DNA of 62,607 bases from Streptomyces rubellomurinus (GCF_000961885.1 NZ_JZKH01000046.1:1-62607), one strand, 5' to 3'; counted from the first letter of the stretch, positions 28,838-37,433 are shown. Program-made: numbers and translations. Notes: generated from the sequence alone by a model not told the origin.

Positions 28838-29401
28838 TCAGAACGCCTCCGGCGCCTTCCCCGTCCACCAGTTGCCCGGCGCCTCCGGGTCGCGGCTGGT
28901 CCAGAACTCGACGATCGCGTCGGTGAACTCGGCCGCCGACAGCATGCCGTCACCGTCCCGGTCGAGGCGGCGGAAGGCCTCGTCAGCGTCGTCGCGGGAC
29001 AGCCCGGCGAAGTGGCCGCGCTGGAACACGAAGAACTCCCCGGCGTCGATCGTGCCGCTGCGGTCGGCGTCCGCGACCTCCAGGAACGCGGCGGCGAGCG
29101 CGCCGTAGCAGGCCCGCGCCGCCTCCGGGTCGTCCGCGAGCGAGCCCGTGGACTTCAGGAACTGCTCCCGGGTGATCGCCTGCGTCCCGGCCGGCAGGTG
29201 GGCCAGGTGCAGGTCGTGCCAGACCGTCAGGTAGGCCCGCACGATCACCGCCTCGGCCTCCGAACCCTCCCGGTGGCCGAGCGAGCGGGCCACCGACAGG
29301 CCCATCAGCACGTGGTCCCGCTCGGTCAGCAGGCCGTCCCCATCGGCGTCGAGGTGGTCGAAACCGTGGTTGATCTTTGCGATGAGCAGGTCGTCCGACA
29401 A
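28838..29401 (-). CDS. EF-hand calcium-binding protein (calerythrin-like)
   Basis: A 187-residue protein with three recognisable EF-hand loops: DADGDGLLTERD (near 17-28), DADRSGTIDAGEF (near 105-117) and DRDGDGMLSAAEF (near 139-151); a degenerate one probably lies between. This is the calerythrin/sarcoplasmic calcium-binding pattern seen in Streptomyces. TTG at 29401 is chosen because GAGGGGG sits 4 nt upstream. A Ca2+ buffer or sensor role is likely; it has no partner genes nearby. Confidence 0.88.
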   Translation of the reverse strand: MSDDLLIAKINHGFDHLDADGDGLLTERDHVLMGLSVARSLGHREGSEAEAVIVRAYLTVWHDLHLAHLPAGTQAITREQFLKSTGSLADDPEAARACYGALAAAFLEVADADRSGTIDAGEFFVFQRGHFAGLSRDDADEAFRRLDRDGDGMLSAAEFTDAIVEFWTSRDPEAPGNWWTGKAPEAF

Positions 29402-29496
29402 TGCGCCCCCTCGGCTGGCGATCGCTGCGTCACTCCGCCAGCACGCTAACGCGTCGCGCCACCCCGGCGCAGCCGAACGGCGAGCGAACGCATCGG

Positions 29497-29994
29497 CTAC
29501 TGCTCCCCGAGGTCCGGGTCGTTCCCGAGGTCCGCGTCGCCCTGGGGGTCCGCGTCGTCCCCGAGCTGCGGGTCGTCCTGGTGGTCCGCCCAGACGTACG
29601 CCTCCGGCAGCAGGTCCGGCACCGGCACGGCGCGCAGCGCTGACCGCCGCCCGACGATGACCCGCGCCCGGGGGAAGTAGTCCAGCATCGCCTGCCGGCA
29701 GCGCCCGCACGGCGGGATGACCCCGCGCCCGCGGTCGCCCACCGCGACGATCGTGGTCAGCTCGTACGCCCCCTGGCCGGCCGCCGCGCCGATCAGCACC
29801 AGCTCGGCGCACGGCCCGCCGGTGAAGTGGTAGGCGTTCACGGCGGTGACGATCCGTCCGTCCGCGTTGCGCCCGGCGGCCGCGACGGTGTGGTTGTCGC
29901 CGCGGCAGAACCGCCGGGCCACCTCCTCGGCGGCCGCGACGAGTTCGAGGTCGACGGCGTCGGGGTCGGCGCTGGTCCGCGCGCTGGCCGGCAT
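29497..29994 (-). CDS. cytidine deaminase / blasticidin-S-deaminase-like protein
   Basis: A 165-residue zinc deaminase of the CDA fold. The catalytic pair is CAE in GGPCAELVLIGAAAGQGA (near 61), with the second zinc motif PPCGRCRQAMLDYF near 94. VNAYHFTGG before the CAE is the usual strand. CAE rather than HAE is the homotetrameric cytidine deaminase form. The last 27 residues are an Asp/Gly/Pro-rich repeat (DDPQLGDDADPQGDADLGND) not part of the family core. ATG at 29994 follows AAGGAG. Confidence 0.87.
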   Translation of the reverse strand: MPASARTSADPDAVDLELVAAAEEVARRFCRGDNHTVAAAGRNADGRIVTAVNAYHFTGGPCAELVLIGAAAGQGAYELTTIVAVGDRGRGVIPPCGRCRQAMLDYFPRARVIVGRRSALRAVPVPDLLPEAYVWADHQDDPQLGDDADPQGDADLGNDPDLGEQ

Positions 29995-30012
29995 GGCTGC
30001 TCCTTGCTTGGA

Positions 30013-31182
30013 GTGGAGTGGATCGAATGCGAAGGCTTCGATCATGGGCCGCGGACCGACCCCGGCGCCAATATTTTCGGAGATCGCGAAGTCCTGACCG
30101 GCCGGGCCGGCCACGTGGACGTCACCCTGACGCCGGACGGCGGCGTCCGGATCGCCGACGACGGGCCGGGCATCCCCGTCGAGCCGACCGGCGACCCGCA
30201 CGAGCCCGACCTCGAAGCCCTGCTGACCCGCCTCAGCCCCGGACCGGCGCCGGTCGGGCGCCTCGATCTGGGGCGGGGCTGGGCCGGCATCGGGCCCTGC
30301 GTGGCCAACGCCCTCTCGGCGCGGTTGACGGCCGAGGTGCACCGCGCGGGGGTCCGCTGGACCCGGGCGTACGAGCGCGGCGTCGCCGTCACCCCGCTCA
30401 CCGAGGAGGGGGAGGCGTCCGGGACCGGGACCGTCCTCACCCTCTGGCCGGACGCTGAGATCTTCACGACCACCGCGTACTCGTTCGACACCCTCGCCGA
30501 CCGCTTCAGGGAACTGGCCTTCCTCTACCGTCCGTTGGAGATCACCCTCACCGACCGCCGCCACCCCGGCGAGACCCGCTCGCTCCGGTTCCGGTCCACG
30601 GGCGGCGCACGGGACCTCGTCGCGTTCCTCGACCGCCAGGGGCTGCCCCCCGGTGGTCCGGACGTCATCGCCGTCGAGCGCGAGGACGCCCGGATGTCCG
30701 GCACGCTGGAGGTGGCCCTGCGTTGGCGTGACACCGGGGAGGCGCGGATCCGCGGCTACGCCAACAGCCACCCCACCCCGCACGGCACGCACGTCCAGGG
30801 CCTGCGCGACGGGCTGGCGGCCGCCGTCACCGCGTACGCGCGGGAGCGCCGGTTGCCCGCCGAGGCGAGCCCCGACCTCGACGCCGACCGGATCACGGAC
30901 CGGATCACGGACCGGACCACGGACCGGATCACCGATCGGATCACGGACGGGACCACGGATCGGATCGCCGATCGGATCGCGGACCGGCTCGCCGAAGGCC
31001 TGACGGCGGTCGTGTCCGTCAAGATGGACGGTCCCGCCTTCGAAGGCGCCATCCGCGACCGCCTGGGCAACACCCCGGTGCGCGCCTGCGTCGCCGAAGC
31101 CGTCCGGGACCGCCTCGGTGCCTGGCTGGCGGAGCACCCGGAGCGGGCCGCCGCCCTCGTCGCCCGGGCCCTCCAGGGCTGA
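30013..31182 (+). CDS. degenerate GyrB-like protein (ATPase + transducer, no TOPRIM)
   Basis: About 389 residues aligned by eye with the first half of GyrB: VDVTLTPDGGVRIADDGPGI (the D73-GxG region), GWAGIGPCVANALSARLTAE (G-VG-SVVNALS), the transducer text FTTTAYSFDTLADRFRELAF and VSVKMDGPAFEG. Missing or altered: the N-terminal catalytic Glu/Asn helix, the lysine-containing ATP lid, and the QTK loop, which reads AIR. The TOPRIM half is absent. A 12-bp tandem repeat (30889-30990) inserts DRITDRITDRTTDRIT-type residues before EGLTAVVSV. The start is uncertain; GTG at 30013 is a guess with a weak ribosome-binding site. It is either a decaying gyrB paralogue or a non-catalytic derivative. Confidence 0.72.
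   Translation: MEWIECEGFDHGPRTDPGANIFGDREVLTGRAGHVDVTLTPDGGVRIADDGPGIPVEPTGDPHEPDLEALLTRLSPGPAPVGRLDLGRGWAGIGPCVANALSARLTAEVHRAGVRWTRAYERGVAVTPLTEEGEASGTGTVLTLWPDAEIFTTTAYSFDTLADRFRELAFLYRPLEITLTDRRHPGETRSLRFRSTGGARDLVAFLDRQGLPPGGPDVIAVEREDARMSGTLEVALRWRDTGEARIRGYANSHPTPHGTHVQGLRDGLAAAVTAYARERRLPAEASPDLDADRITDRITDRTTDRITDRITDGTTDRIADRIADRLAEGLTAVVSVKMDGPAFEGAIRDRLGNTPVRACVAEAVRDRLGAWLAEHPERAAALVARALQG
30889..30990 (+). repeat. 12-bp in-frame tandem repeat GACCGGATCACG
   Basis: About eight to nine copies of GACCGGATCACG and close variants, in frame inside the GyrB-like gene, encoding four-residue D-R-I-T units that drift into D-R-I-A. It sits at the position where ordinary GyrB has the short linker before the REGL-A-VSVK strand. 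Confidence 0.88.
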
Positions 31183-31196
31183 CAACCGGCGAGCGC

Positions 31197-31233
31197 GGTG
31201 CGAACGCCGTTCCCCCGCAACGGCGTTCGCACC
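31197..31233. terminator. bidirectional terminator between GyrB-like gene and ABC importer
   Basis: Perfect 15-bp stem GGTGCGAACGCCGTT / AACGGCGTTCGCACC (31197-31211 with 31219-31233), 7-nt loop, between convergent genes. Confidence 0.85.
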
Positions 31234-31250
31234 TTCGCCAATTGGGCCCG

Positions 31251-33158
31251 CTAGTGCGCCGCCGCCAGCAGCTCCCGGGTGTAGTCCGTGTGCGGCGCGG
31301 CGAACAGCCGGTCCCGGTCCGTCGACTCGACGAGCCGGCCCCGGTGCATGACCGCCACCCGGTCGCAGAAGTGCCGCACCACGGCCAGGTCGTGCGAGAC
31401 GAACAGGAAGGCCACGTCGAGCCGTTCGCGCAGTTCCATCAGCAGGTTGAGCACCTGCGCCTGGACGGACACGTCGAGCGCCGACACCGGCTCGTCCGCG
31501 ATGATCAGGCGCGGCTGCGGCGCCAACGCCCGGGCGATGCCGATGCGTTGGCGCTGCCCGCCGGAGAACTCGTGCGGGTAGCGGTCCAGGTGGTCGGCGG
31601 ACAGCCCGACCTGCTCCAGCAGTTCGGCGGCGCGCTCCCGCCGCTGCGCCGCGCCGAGCGGGGTGTGCAGGCGCAGCGGGGTGTCCAGCGTCCGCGCGAT
31701 GGTGCGGCGCGGGTTGAGCGAGGCGTACGGGTCCTGGAAGACCAGCTGGACCTCGCGGCTGAGGCGGCGCCGCAGCTCCCGGTCGGGCCGGGTGGCGTCC
31801 TGGCCGTCGTACCGCACCCGGCCGCCGCTGGGGTGTTGGAGGCCGGCCAGGACGCGCGCGGTGGTGGACTTGCCGGAGCCGGACTCGCCGACCAGCCCGA
31901 CCGTCTCGCCGGGTGCGATCCGCAGGCTCACCCCGTCGACCGCCCGTACCGACTCGGCCCGCAGCGTCGGGAGGCGCAGCCCCTCGGCCCGCAGGTCGCG
32001 CGGGGAGGCGAGGCGCCGCCGCCCGGGGAAGTGCACGGCGAGGTCGTCGACCTCCACCAGCCAGCGCTCCGAGGGCCGCAGCCCCGCGTCGCCCCTGGTT
32101 CGGAACGTTCTCGTAGGTGACGGATCGTCAACTGTTGGCAGTTCTGAGCCCGGTACGGAGTCCAGTCCCAGCGCCGCCCCCACCAGGGCCCGGGTGTACG
32201 GTTCGCGCGGCGCGGCCAGCAGGTCGCCGGTCGGCGCGGACTCGACCTCGCGGCCGCCGCGCAGCACCAGCGTGCGGTCGGTGGTCCCGGCGACCACCCC
32301 CAGGTCGTGGCTGACCAGCAGGACCGCCGTCCCGTGTTCGCGCTGCAACTCGCGCAGCAGGTCGAGGACCTGGCGTTGCACGCGGGCGTCCAGGGCGGTG
32401 GTCGGCTCGTCGGCGATCAGCAGCTGCGGGTCGTTCATCAGCGCCATCGCGATCATCACCCGCTGGCGCATGCCGCCCGAGAACCGGTGCGGGTGGTCGC
32501 CGGCCCGGGCGGCCGGGATGCCGACCCGTTCCAGCATCGCGACCGCCCGCCGGCGGGCCTCGGCGCGCCCGGCGCCCGGGTGGTGCAGCCGGTACATCTC
32601 GGCGAGTTGGGCGCCGACGCCGTGGAACGGGCTGAGCGAGGTGAGCGCGTCCTGGAAGACCAGTGCCGCCCGGCCGCCGCGCACCCGGCGCAGCACCGAC
32701 TCCTGTGCGCCGACGAGCTCCTGCGTCCCGACGAGCGCCTGCGCGCCGACGAGCTCCTGCGTGCCCACGAGCTCCTGCGCACCCGCCGGTTCCGCCGCCC
32801 CGCCCACCAACTCCCGCCCGCCCAGCCGGATCGAGCCGGTGACGGTGGTGGTGCGCGGGTCCTGCAGGCCTAGGACGGCGAGCCCGACCGTCGACTTCCC
32901 CGAGCCCGACTCGCCGACCAGGCCCAGGACTTCACCCGGTGCGAGGTCGAAGGACAGCCCGCTCACCGCCGTCACCGGCTCGCCACCGCGCGGGGCGGCG
33001 AAGGTGACCGTCAGGTCCCGCACACTCAGCACCGACCCGCCGCTCCCGTCCGGGCCTCTGCCACCGCTCCCGACCAATCCACCGCCACCGCTCCCGACCA
33101 GGCCACGGCCACGGCCACCACCGCCGGAAGCCCCAGGAGACCCCGTCATCGCCATCAT
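31251..33158 (-). CDS. fused two-domain peptide/nickel ABC transporter ATPase (DppD-DppF type)
   Basis: A 635-residue protein with two complete ABC ATPases. Domain 1 (about 45-330): Walker A GESGSGKST, signature FSGGMRQR, Walker B LLIADEPTTALD. Domain 2 (about 370-630): Walker A GESGSGKST, signature FSGGQRQR, Walker B LIIADEPVSALD. It powers import by the two upstream permeases. Two oddities: a Gly-rich repeat head (GLVGSGGGGLVGSGG) and, in domain 1 between Walker A and the Q-loop, five tandem VG(A/T)QEL hexapeptides encoded by an 18-bp DNA repeat. ATG at 33158 follows GAGGGGAG. Confidence 0.93.
   Translation of the reverse strand: MMAMTGSPGASGGGGRGRGLVGSGGGGLVGSGGRGPDGSGGSVLSVRDLTVTFAAPRGGEPVTAVSGLSFDLAPGEVLGLVGESGSGKSTVGLAVLGLQDPRTTTVTGSIRLGGRELVGGAAEPAGAQELVGTQELVGAQALVGTQELVGAQESVLRRVRGGRAALVFQDALTSLSPFHGVGAQLAEMYRLHHPGAGRAEARRRAVAMLERVGIPAARAGDHPHRFSGGMRQRVMIAMALMNDPQLLIADEPTTALDARVQRQVLDLLRELQREHGTAVLLVSHDLGVVAGTTDRTLVLRGGREVESAPTGDLLAAPREPYTRALVGAALGLDSVPGSELPTVDDPSPTRTFRTRGDAGLRPSERWLVEVDDLAVHFPGRRRLASPRDLRAEGLRLPTLRAESVRAVDGVSLRIAPGETVGLVGESGSGKSTTARVLAGLQHPSGGRVRYDGQDATRPDRELRRRLSREVQLVFQDPYASLNPRRTIARTLDTPLRLHTPLGAAQRRERAAELLEQVGLSADHLDRYPHEFSGGQRQRIGIARALAPQPRLIIADEPVSALDVSVQAQVLNLLMELRERLDVAFLFVSHDLAVVRHFCDRVAVMHRGRLVESTDRDRLFAAPHTDYTRELLAAAH
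32699..32782 (-). repeat. 18-bp tandem repeat inside the first ABC domain
   Basis: Five copies of a GACGAGCTCCTGCGTCCC-like unit, encoding VGAQEL / VGTQEL / VGAQAL hexapeptides in the ATPase gene. The normal family member has a short E-L-x-G loop there. Confidence 0.85.
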
Positions 33159-33171
33159 CGAACAACTCCCC

Positions 33172-34164
33172 TCAGCTCAACCGGACGCGCGGATCGAGCC
33201 AGGCCACCGCCAGGTCCGCCAGCGCGACGAACAGCACCACGAAGCAGGCGGCCAGTAGCACCGCGCCGACCACGGCCGGCAGGTCCTGCCCCTCGACGGC
33301 CTCGGCGGCGAACCGTCCGACCCCGTTCAGCCCGAACACCGTCTCGGTGATCACCGCCCCGCCGAGCAGCGCCCCGGCCTCCAGCCCGAGCAGTTGGACG
33401 AGCGGCCCGGCGGCGCCGCGCGCCGTGTACTTGAGGTGGGCGCGCAGCCGGCCGAGGCCCTTGCCGCGGGCCGTGCGGACGTACTCCTCGTTCATCGTCT
33501 CCAGCAGCTGCGAGCGCGAAAGGCGGGCGAACACCGCCGAGTTGACGAAGCCGAGGACGAGCCACGGGAGCAGCATCCCGCCGGCCCAGGCGGCCGGGTC
33601 CTCGGCCGGCGGGGTGTAGCCGGGCAGCGGCAGCAGGCCGGTGGAGTACACCAGCGCCCACTGGGCGACGTATCCGAGGAAGTAGATCTGCACGCTGGCG
33701 CCGACCAGGGTGAAGCCGGACAGCAGCCGGTCCGTGCGGCGGCCGTGCCGCAGCGCGGCGAGGAATCCGGTGCCGGGGCCGAGCACCAGCAGGACCGCGA
33801 GCGCGCCGGCGGTGAGCGAGAGGGTGACGGGCAGGTGGTCGGTCAGCGCCTCGGTGACGGGCTGGTGCAGCCGGTAGGAGTAGCCGAGGCAGGGGGCGTC
33901 GCAGTGGATGACGGAGCCGTCCACGTCGCCGATGTCCCGCCCGGCGAGGATCCCGCCGAGGTAGTCGGCGTACTGGGCGAGCAGCGGCTGGTCGAGCCCC
34001 ATGCTCTGGCGGACCGCCGCGACCTGCCCGCTGTCGCACCGCGGGCCGCAGGCGGCGCGGGCCGGGTCGGCGGGCGCGGCGTAGAAGAGGGCGAAGGCGG
34101 CGGCGGAGACCGCGGCCAGGACGGCGAGCGCCTGGAGGGCGCGCCGCAGGGCGAAACTGAGCAT
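33172..34164 (-). CDS. peptide/nickel ABC transporter permease (DppB type)
   Basis: A 330-residue membrane protein with six predicted helices. It opens FALRRALQALAVLAAVSAAAF and has the family ESYVRTARAKGL-like coupling helix EEYVRTARGKGLGRLRAHL near 227 and ITETVFGLNGVGRFA near 272. The periplasmic segment near 35-85 carries four Cys (CGPRC and CDAPC), unusual for DppB and possibly disulfide-forming. It lies 13 nt upstream of the ATPase gene and downstream of the binding protein. Confidence 0.92.
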   Translation of the reverse strand: MLSFALRRALQALAVLAAVSAAAFALFYAAPADPARAACGPRCDSGQVAAVRQSMGLDQPLLAQYADYLGGILAGRDIGDVDGSVIHCDAPCLGYSYRLHQPVTEALTDHLPVTLSLTAGALAVLLVLGPGTGFLAALRHGRRTDRLLSGFTLVGASVQIYFLGYVAQWALVYSTGLLPLPGYTPPAEDPAAWAGGMLLPWLVLGFVNSAVFARLSRSQLLETMNEEYVRTARGKGLGRLRAHLKYTARGAAGPLVQLLGLEAGALLGGAVITETVFGLNGVGRFAAEAVEGQDLPAVVGAVLLAACFVVLFVALADLAVAWLDPRVRLS

Positions 34165-34198
34165 TTTCTCGGTACCTCGGACGATTCACCAGCCGGGC

Positions 34199-34284
34199 GC
34201 GGGACTTCGGGACTTCAGAGCCCCGGGACCCCGGGACCTCGGGCCCCAGAGCTTCAGGGCCCCGGGGCCCAGGACTTCGGACCT
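34199..34284. repeat. GGACTTCGGGACCC-type spacer repeats
   Basis: The spacer between the binding-protein gene and dppB is made of GGGACTTC, GGGACCTC, AGGACTTC and CCCCGGGACC words with overlapping GGGGCCC/CCCGGG palindromes. It can form many alternative hairpins and may set the ratio of binding protein to permease mRNA. Confidence 0.55.
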
Positions 34285-36039
34285 TCAGGACTTCAGGTAC
34301 AGCCAGCTCAGCCCGACCGTCCCGTAGATCGGGTGGACGAACGCCCCGCCGACGTTGGCGCCGCGCAGCTGGTTGACGGTCGGGTAGGCGAACGGCAGCA
34401 CCGGCACGTCCTTCATCACGGTCTGCTCCAGCGCGTACAACTCCTTGGCCTTGGCGCGCGGTTCGCCGATCTGGTTGATCCGGTCGATCTCCCGGTCGAC
34501 CGCCGGGTTGCGGTAGCGCGCCGAGTTGAGGTCGCCGTCGGCCCGGCCGTCGAAGGAGAACGGGATCAGCGTGGAGGGCGTCGGCCAGTCGACGGACGAG
34601 GTCTCCTCGAACAGTTCGTACGGCGAGTCGGCGCGGTGCACCTCGTCGAGGTAGGCCTTGGGGTCGATCGGCTTGGGCACCACGGTGATCCCGGCCTTGG
34701 CGAAGCCGTCCACCAGCACCTGGGCGACGCGCTGTCCGTTCGGGGTGTTCTTGTAGCCGTAGGTGAGGCTGCCGGGTGCCTGCTTCGCCTTGGCGAGTTC
34801 GGCCTTGGCGGCTTCCGGGTCGCCCTCCGGCCTGGCGGGGTAGAGGTCGTACTTCTGCCAGTCGATGAGGGCGGGCGAGCTGAGGGTGGTGGCGAGTTCG
34901 CCGGTCCGGGAGCCGCCCTGGACCTGGCGGGCCTGCTGGCGCGGGTAGGCCAGGTGCAGGGCCTTGCGGACCTGGACGTCCGGCACCCGCTCGTTGTTGA
35001 CGACCAGCTGGGTGACGAAGGCGCCCTGGCGGCCGGTGACGACGAGTTCGCGGGCCTTGGGGTCGGTGTCGGCGGTCTGGTAGAGCTCGGGGGAGAGGGT
35101 GTCGGAGGCGGTGGTGGCGTCGGCGCCGCCGTCGCGTCCGGCGAGGATCTCCTGGTTGATGTTGAGCGTCTCCTTGCCGTAGGTGAAGACGAACCGGTCG
35201 GGGTACTGGTTGCGGATCGGGTCGGTGTCGGCCTTCCACCCGGGGTTGCGCTCCAGCACCATGCGGGTGTTCTGGACGTGTTCGACGATCCGGTACGGGC
35301 CGGTGGCGAACGGCAGCCGGTCGTAGTCCGTCCCGGTGTCCTTGTCGCGGCGCACCGGCGAGGAGGAGGACTGCGCGGCCATGTACGGCACGTCGGCCTG
35401 CGGCTGCGGGAAGTGGAAGACGACGGTGCGCTCGTCGGGCGTCTCGATCGCGGCGAGGTCGCCGGCCTGCGGGCCCGCGTACTTGGCGCGCGCGGCCTCG
35501 TAGGAGGCCTCGCCGGTGAGCCACTGCGGCCAGTACGGCGGGCCGACCTCGTAGCCCTTGCCGAAGGTGCGCTCGATGCCGTACTTGACGTCCTGGGAGG
35601 TGATCGGCTTGCCGTCCTCCCAGGCGACGCCGTCCTTGAGCCGGTACGTCCAGGTGCGTCCGCCGTCGGCCGGGGTGCCGGTGTCGGTGGCGAGGTCGCC
35701 GACCAGCTTGGCCTTGCCGTCGACGACCTGGTACTGGGTGAGCTGGCGGCCCCAGAGCAGCGAGGCGTTGTAGGCGGCGCCCGCGTACACCTTCTGCGGG
35801 TCGAGGTGGCGGAACTCCACGCTGTTGTACACGTTGACCGTGCCGCCCGGGCGGGCGCCGGGGACGGCGGGGGCCGGTCCGGCGCTCTCCTTCTCGGTGC
35901 CGAGCGCGGCGGTGAGCGGCGAGGTCTCCTTGGCGGAGGCGCCGGCGGGCGCGGAGCCGGTGCTGCCCGCGCCGGCGGAGCAGGAGGTGGCCAGCAGGGC
36001 GGTGGCGATGACGGCGAGCGACGCTCTGGTTCGGCGCAT
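34285..36039 (-). CDS. ABC transporter substrate-binding lipoprotein (SBP family 5)
   Basis: A 584-residue extracellular solute-binding protein. The lipobox LLATSC (Cys near residue 20) follows a short basic N-region, so it is membrane-anchored. A Ser/Ala/Gly-rich linker leads to family 5 blocks: VEFRHLDPQKVYAGAAYN near 73, TWTYRLKDGVAWEDGKPITS near 130, ATGPYRIVEHVQ near 245 and the C-terminal ALEQTVMKDVPVLPFAYPTV. Peptides are the typical ligands; nickel or other oligomers are possible. It is encoded between the two permease genes rather than first, an uncommon order. Confidence 0.92.
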   Translation of the reverse strand: MRRTRASLAVIATALLATSCSAGAGSTGSAPAGASAKETSPLTAALGTEKESAGPAPAVPGARPGGTVNVYNSVEFRHLDPQKVYAGAAYNASLLWGRQLTQYQVVDGKAKLVGDLATDTGTPADGGRTWTYRLKDGVAWEDGKPITSQDVKYGIERTFGKGYEVGPPYWPQWLTGEASYEAARAKYAGPQAGDLAAIETPDERTVVFHFPQPQADVPYMAAQSSSSPVRRDKDTGTDYDRLPFATGPYRIVEHVQNTRMVLERNPGWKADTDPIRNQYPDRFVFTYGKETLNINQEILAGRDGGADATTASDTLSPELYQTADTDPKARELVVTGRQGAFVTQLVVNNERVPDVQVRKALHLAYPRQQARQVQGGSRTGELATTLSSPALIDWQKYDLYPARPEGDPEAAKAELAKAKQAPGSLTYGYKNTPNGQRVAQVLVDGFAKAGITVVPKPIDPKAYLDEVHRADSPYELFEETSSVDWPTPSTLIPFSFDGRADGDLNSARYRNPAVDREIDRINQIGEPRAKAKELYALEQTVMKDVPVLPFAYPTVNQLRGANVGGAFVHPIYGTVGLSWLYLKS

Positions 36040-36134
36040 GGTGGATCTCTCCTCGGCCCCGGCGGATCGCGCCGGGGCGGGTCAAGGGGGGGTGAAGGGA
36101 TGGACGGAGGGGCAAAGAAGTGGCGGACCGGGCC

Positions 36135-37106
36135 TCAGCGCCCGCCGGTCCGCGGATCGAGCGCGTCCCGGACGGCGTCGCCGAGCAGGTTGAAGGCGAG
36201 GACGAAGACGAGCAGCGCGACGCCGGGGAACACCATGTAGGTGGGGTCGGCCTGGAAGACCTCCGAGCCGCGCGCGATCATCCGGCCCCAGTCCGGCACC
36301 GGCTCGGTGACGCCGACGCCGAGGAAGGACAGCGCGGCCTCGGAGGCGACGAAGGTCGGCACCGCCATGGTGGCGTGCACCAGCAGCTGCGAGCGGACGT
36401 TCGGCAGCAGTTCGTGGACGACGATGTGGAACCGGCTCGCGCCCTGGGCCCGGGCGGACTGCACGAAATCCCTTTCCCGCAGCGATCGCACGGTGGCGCG
36501 CAGGGAAAGCGCGAGCGGAATCCAGCCGAACGCGGAGAACACCAGGACCAGCACCAGGAACTGCATCCACTCGGGCTCGGCGGCGCCCGGATCGACCAGC
36601 CGGGACTGGACGACCGGGCTGAGCGCCAGCAGCAGGAGCAGGGTGGGGAAGGCGAGCAGCACGTTGGCCAGGAATCCGAACGCCCGGTCCGCGAGCCCGC
36701 CGAGGTAACCGACCGCGACCCCGGCCAGCACGCCGAGCGCGGTGGTGACGACGGCGGCCGCGAAGGCGATCAGCAGCGAGGTGCGGATGCCGTACAGCAG
36801 TTGGGTCAGCACGTCCCGGCCGAGTCCGGGCTCCAGTCCGAACCAGAACTCGCCGGAGATCCCGCCGTTCGGGGCCATCGGCAGTCCGCCGTCGCTGAGC
36901 AGGCCCGGCAGGTTCTGGCCGTAGTGCTCGACCGGGTTCTTCCCGTACAGGGCGGCGACCAGCGGCGCCGCCAGGGCGAGCAGCAGGAACAGCAGGACGA
37001 CAGCGAGCGCGGCGGCGCCGACCCGGTCGTGCAGCAGGCGGCGCAGCGGGCCCGGCGCGGCGGGGCGCCGGCGGACCGGCGCCGGGACGGTGTCGACCAC
37101 GGCCAT
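36135..37106 (-). CDS. peptide/nickel ABC transporter permease (DppC type)
   Basis: A 323-residue permease with six predicted helices. The N-terminal LLHDRVGAAALAVVLLFLLLALAAPLVAAL is the DppC_N segment; GRDVLTQLLYGIRTSLLIAF near 92, ERDFVQSARAQGASRFHIVVHELLPN near 210 and SFLGVGVTEPVPDWGRMI near 262 are family blocks. It ends DPRTGGR, the usual DPR ending. It is the first gene of the importer operon dppC-sbp-dppB-dppDF. ATG at 37106 follows GGGGAGAA about 10 nt upstream. Confidence 0.92.
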   Translation of the reverse strand: MAVVDTVPAPVRRRPAAPGPLRRLLHDRVGAAALAVVLLFLLLALAAPLVAALYGKNPVEHYGQNLPGLLSDGGLPMAPNGGISGEFWFGLEPGLGRDVLTQLLYGIRTSLLIAFAAAVVTTALGVLAGVAVGYLGGLADRAFGFLANVLLAFPTLLLLLALSPVVQSRLVDPGAAEPEWMQFLVLVLVFSAFGWIPLALSLRATVRSLRERDFVQSARAQGASRFHIVVHELLPNVRSQLLVHATMAVPTFVASEAALSFLGVGVTEPVPDWGRMIARGSEVFQADPTYMVFPGVALLVFVLAFNLLGDAVRDALDPRTGGR

Positions 37107-37425
37107 GACAGGCGTTCTCCCCGAATTCTCCGCCGCCCCGTGGGTGTGGGTGCGCCGATGGGCATTTCCGGGCGGCCGGCCGGGGGTTTCCCGGCGGTCC
37201 GTCCGGGCCACATCAGATCGGATGCGTCGGATGTTCGGCAAATTCGCGAAATGCCGTCCGGCGCCATTCCTTCGGCTTTCCTTCGGCATTGTTTCGGGAA
37301 TCGTGACGGCTTCATTTCGCCGCAACACGGCCGTCGCACCGGAACGGACATAGGGCCGCAATCCGGGCTGCCTGTCCCGCATTCTGAGACCTCCGCCACA
37401 GTGCCCGCGCCGGTGCCCGGTATTG
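37107..37425. other. divergent intergenic region, importer / glyA
   Basis: About 320 bp with no gene, AT-richer than average. It holds an inverted element GGCA-aa-TTCGCGAA-a-TGCC (37237-37255) that may be an operator, two TTCCTTCGGC direct repeats near 37263-37287, and on the minus strand a possible promoter TTGCCG-N18-TCTGAT leading into dppC. Confidence 0.45.
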
Positions 37426-37426
37426 C

Positions 37427-37432
37427 TACGAT
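37427..37432 (+). promoter_or_regulatory. -10 hexamer TACGAT before the ZTP riboswitch
   Basis: TACGAT lies 7 nt before the first conserved riboswitch base, which would put the transcript start at the aptamer. The -35 is unclear. Confidence 0.4.
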
Positions 37433-37433
37433 C

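Noticed and set aside
37107..37425. Small coding frame between dppC and glyA
   Set aside because: An open frame exists, but it has no ribosome-binding site, no family similarity and lies in a divergent promoter region.
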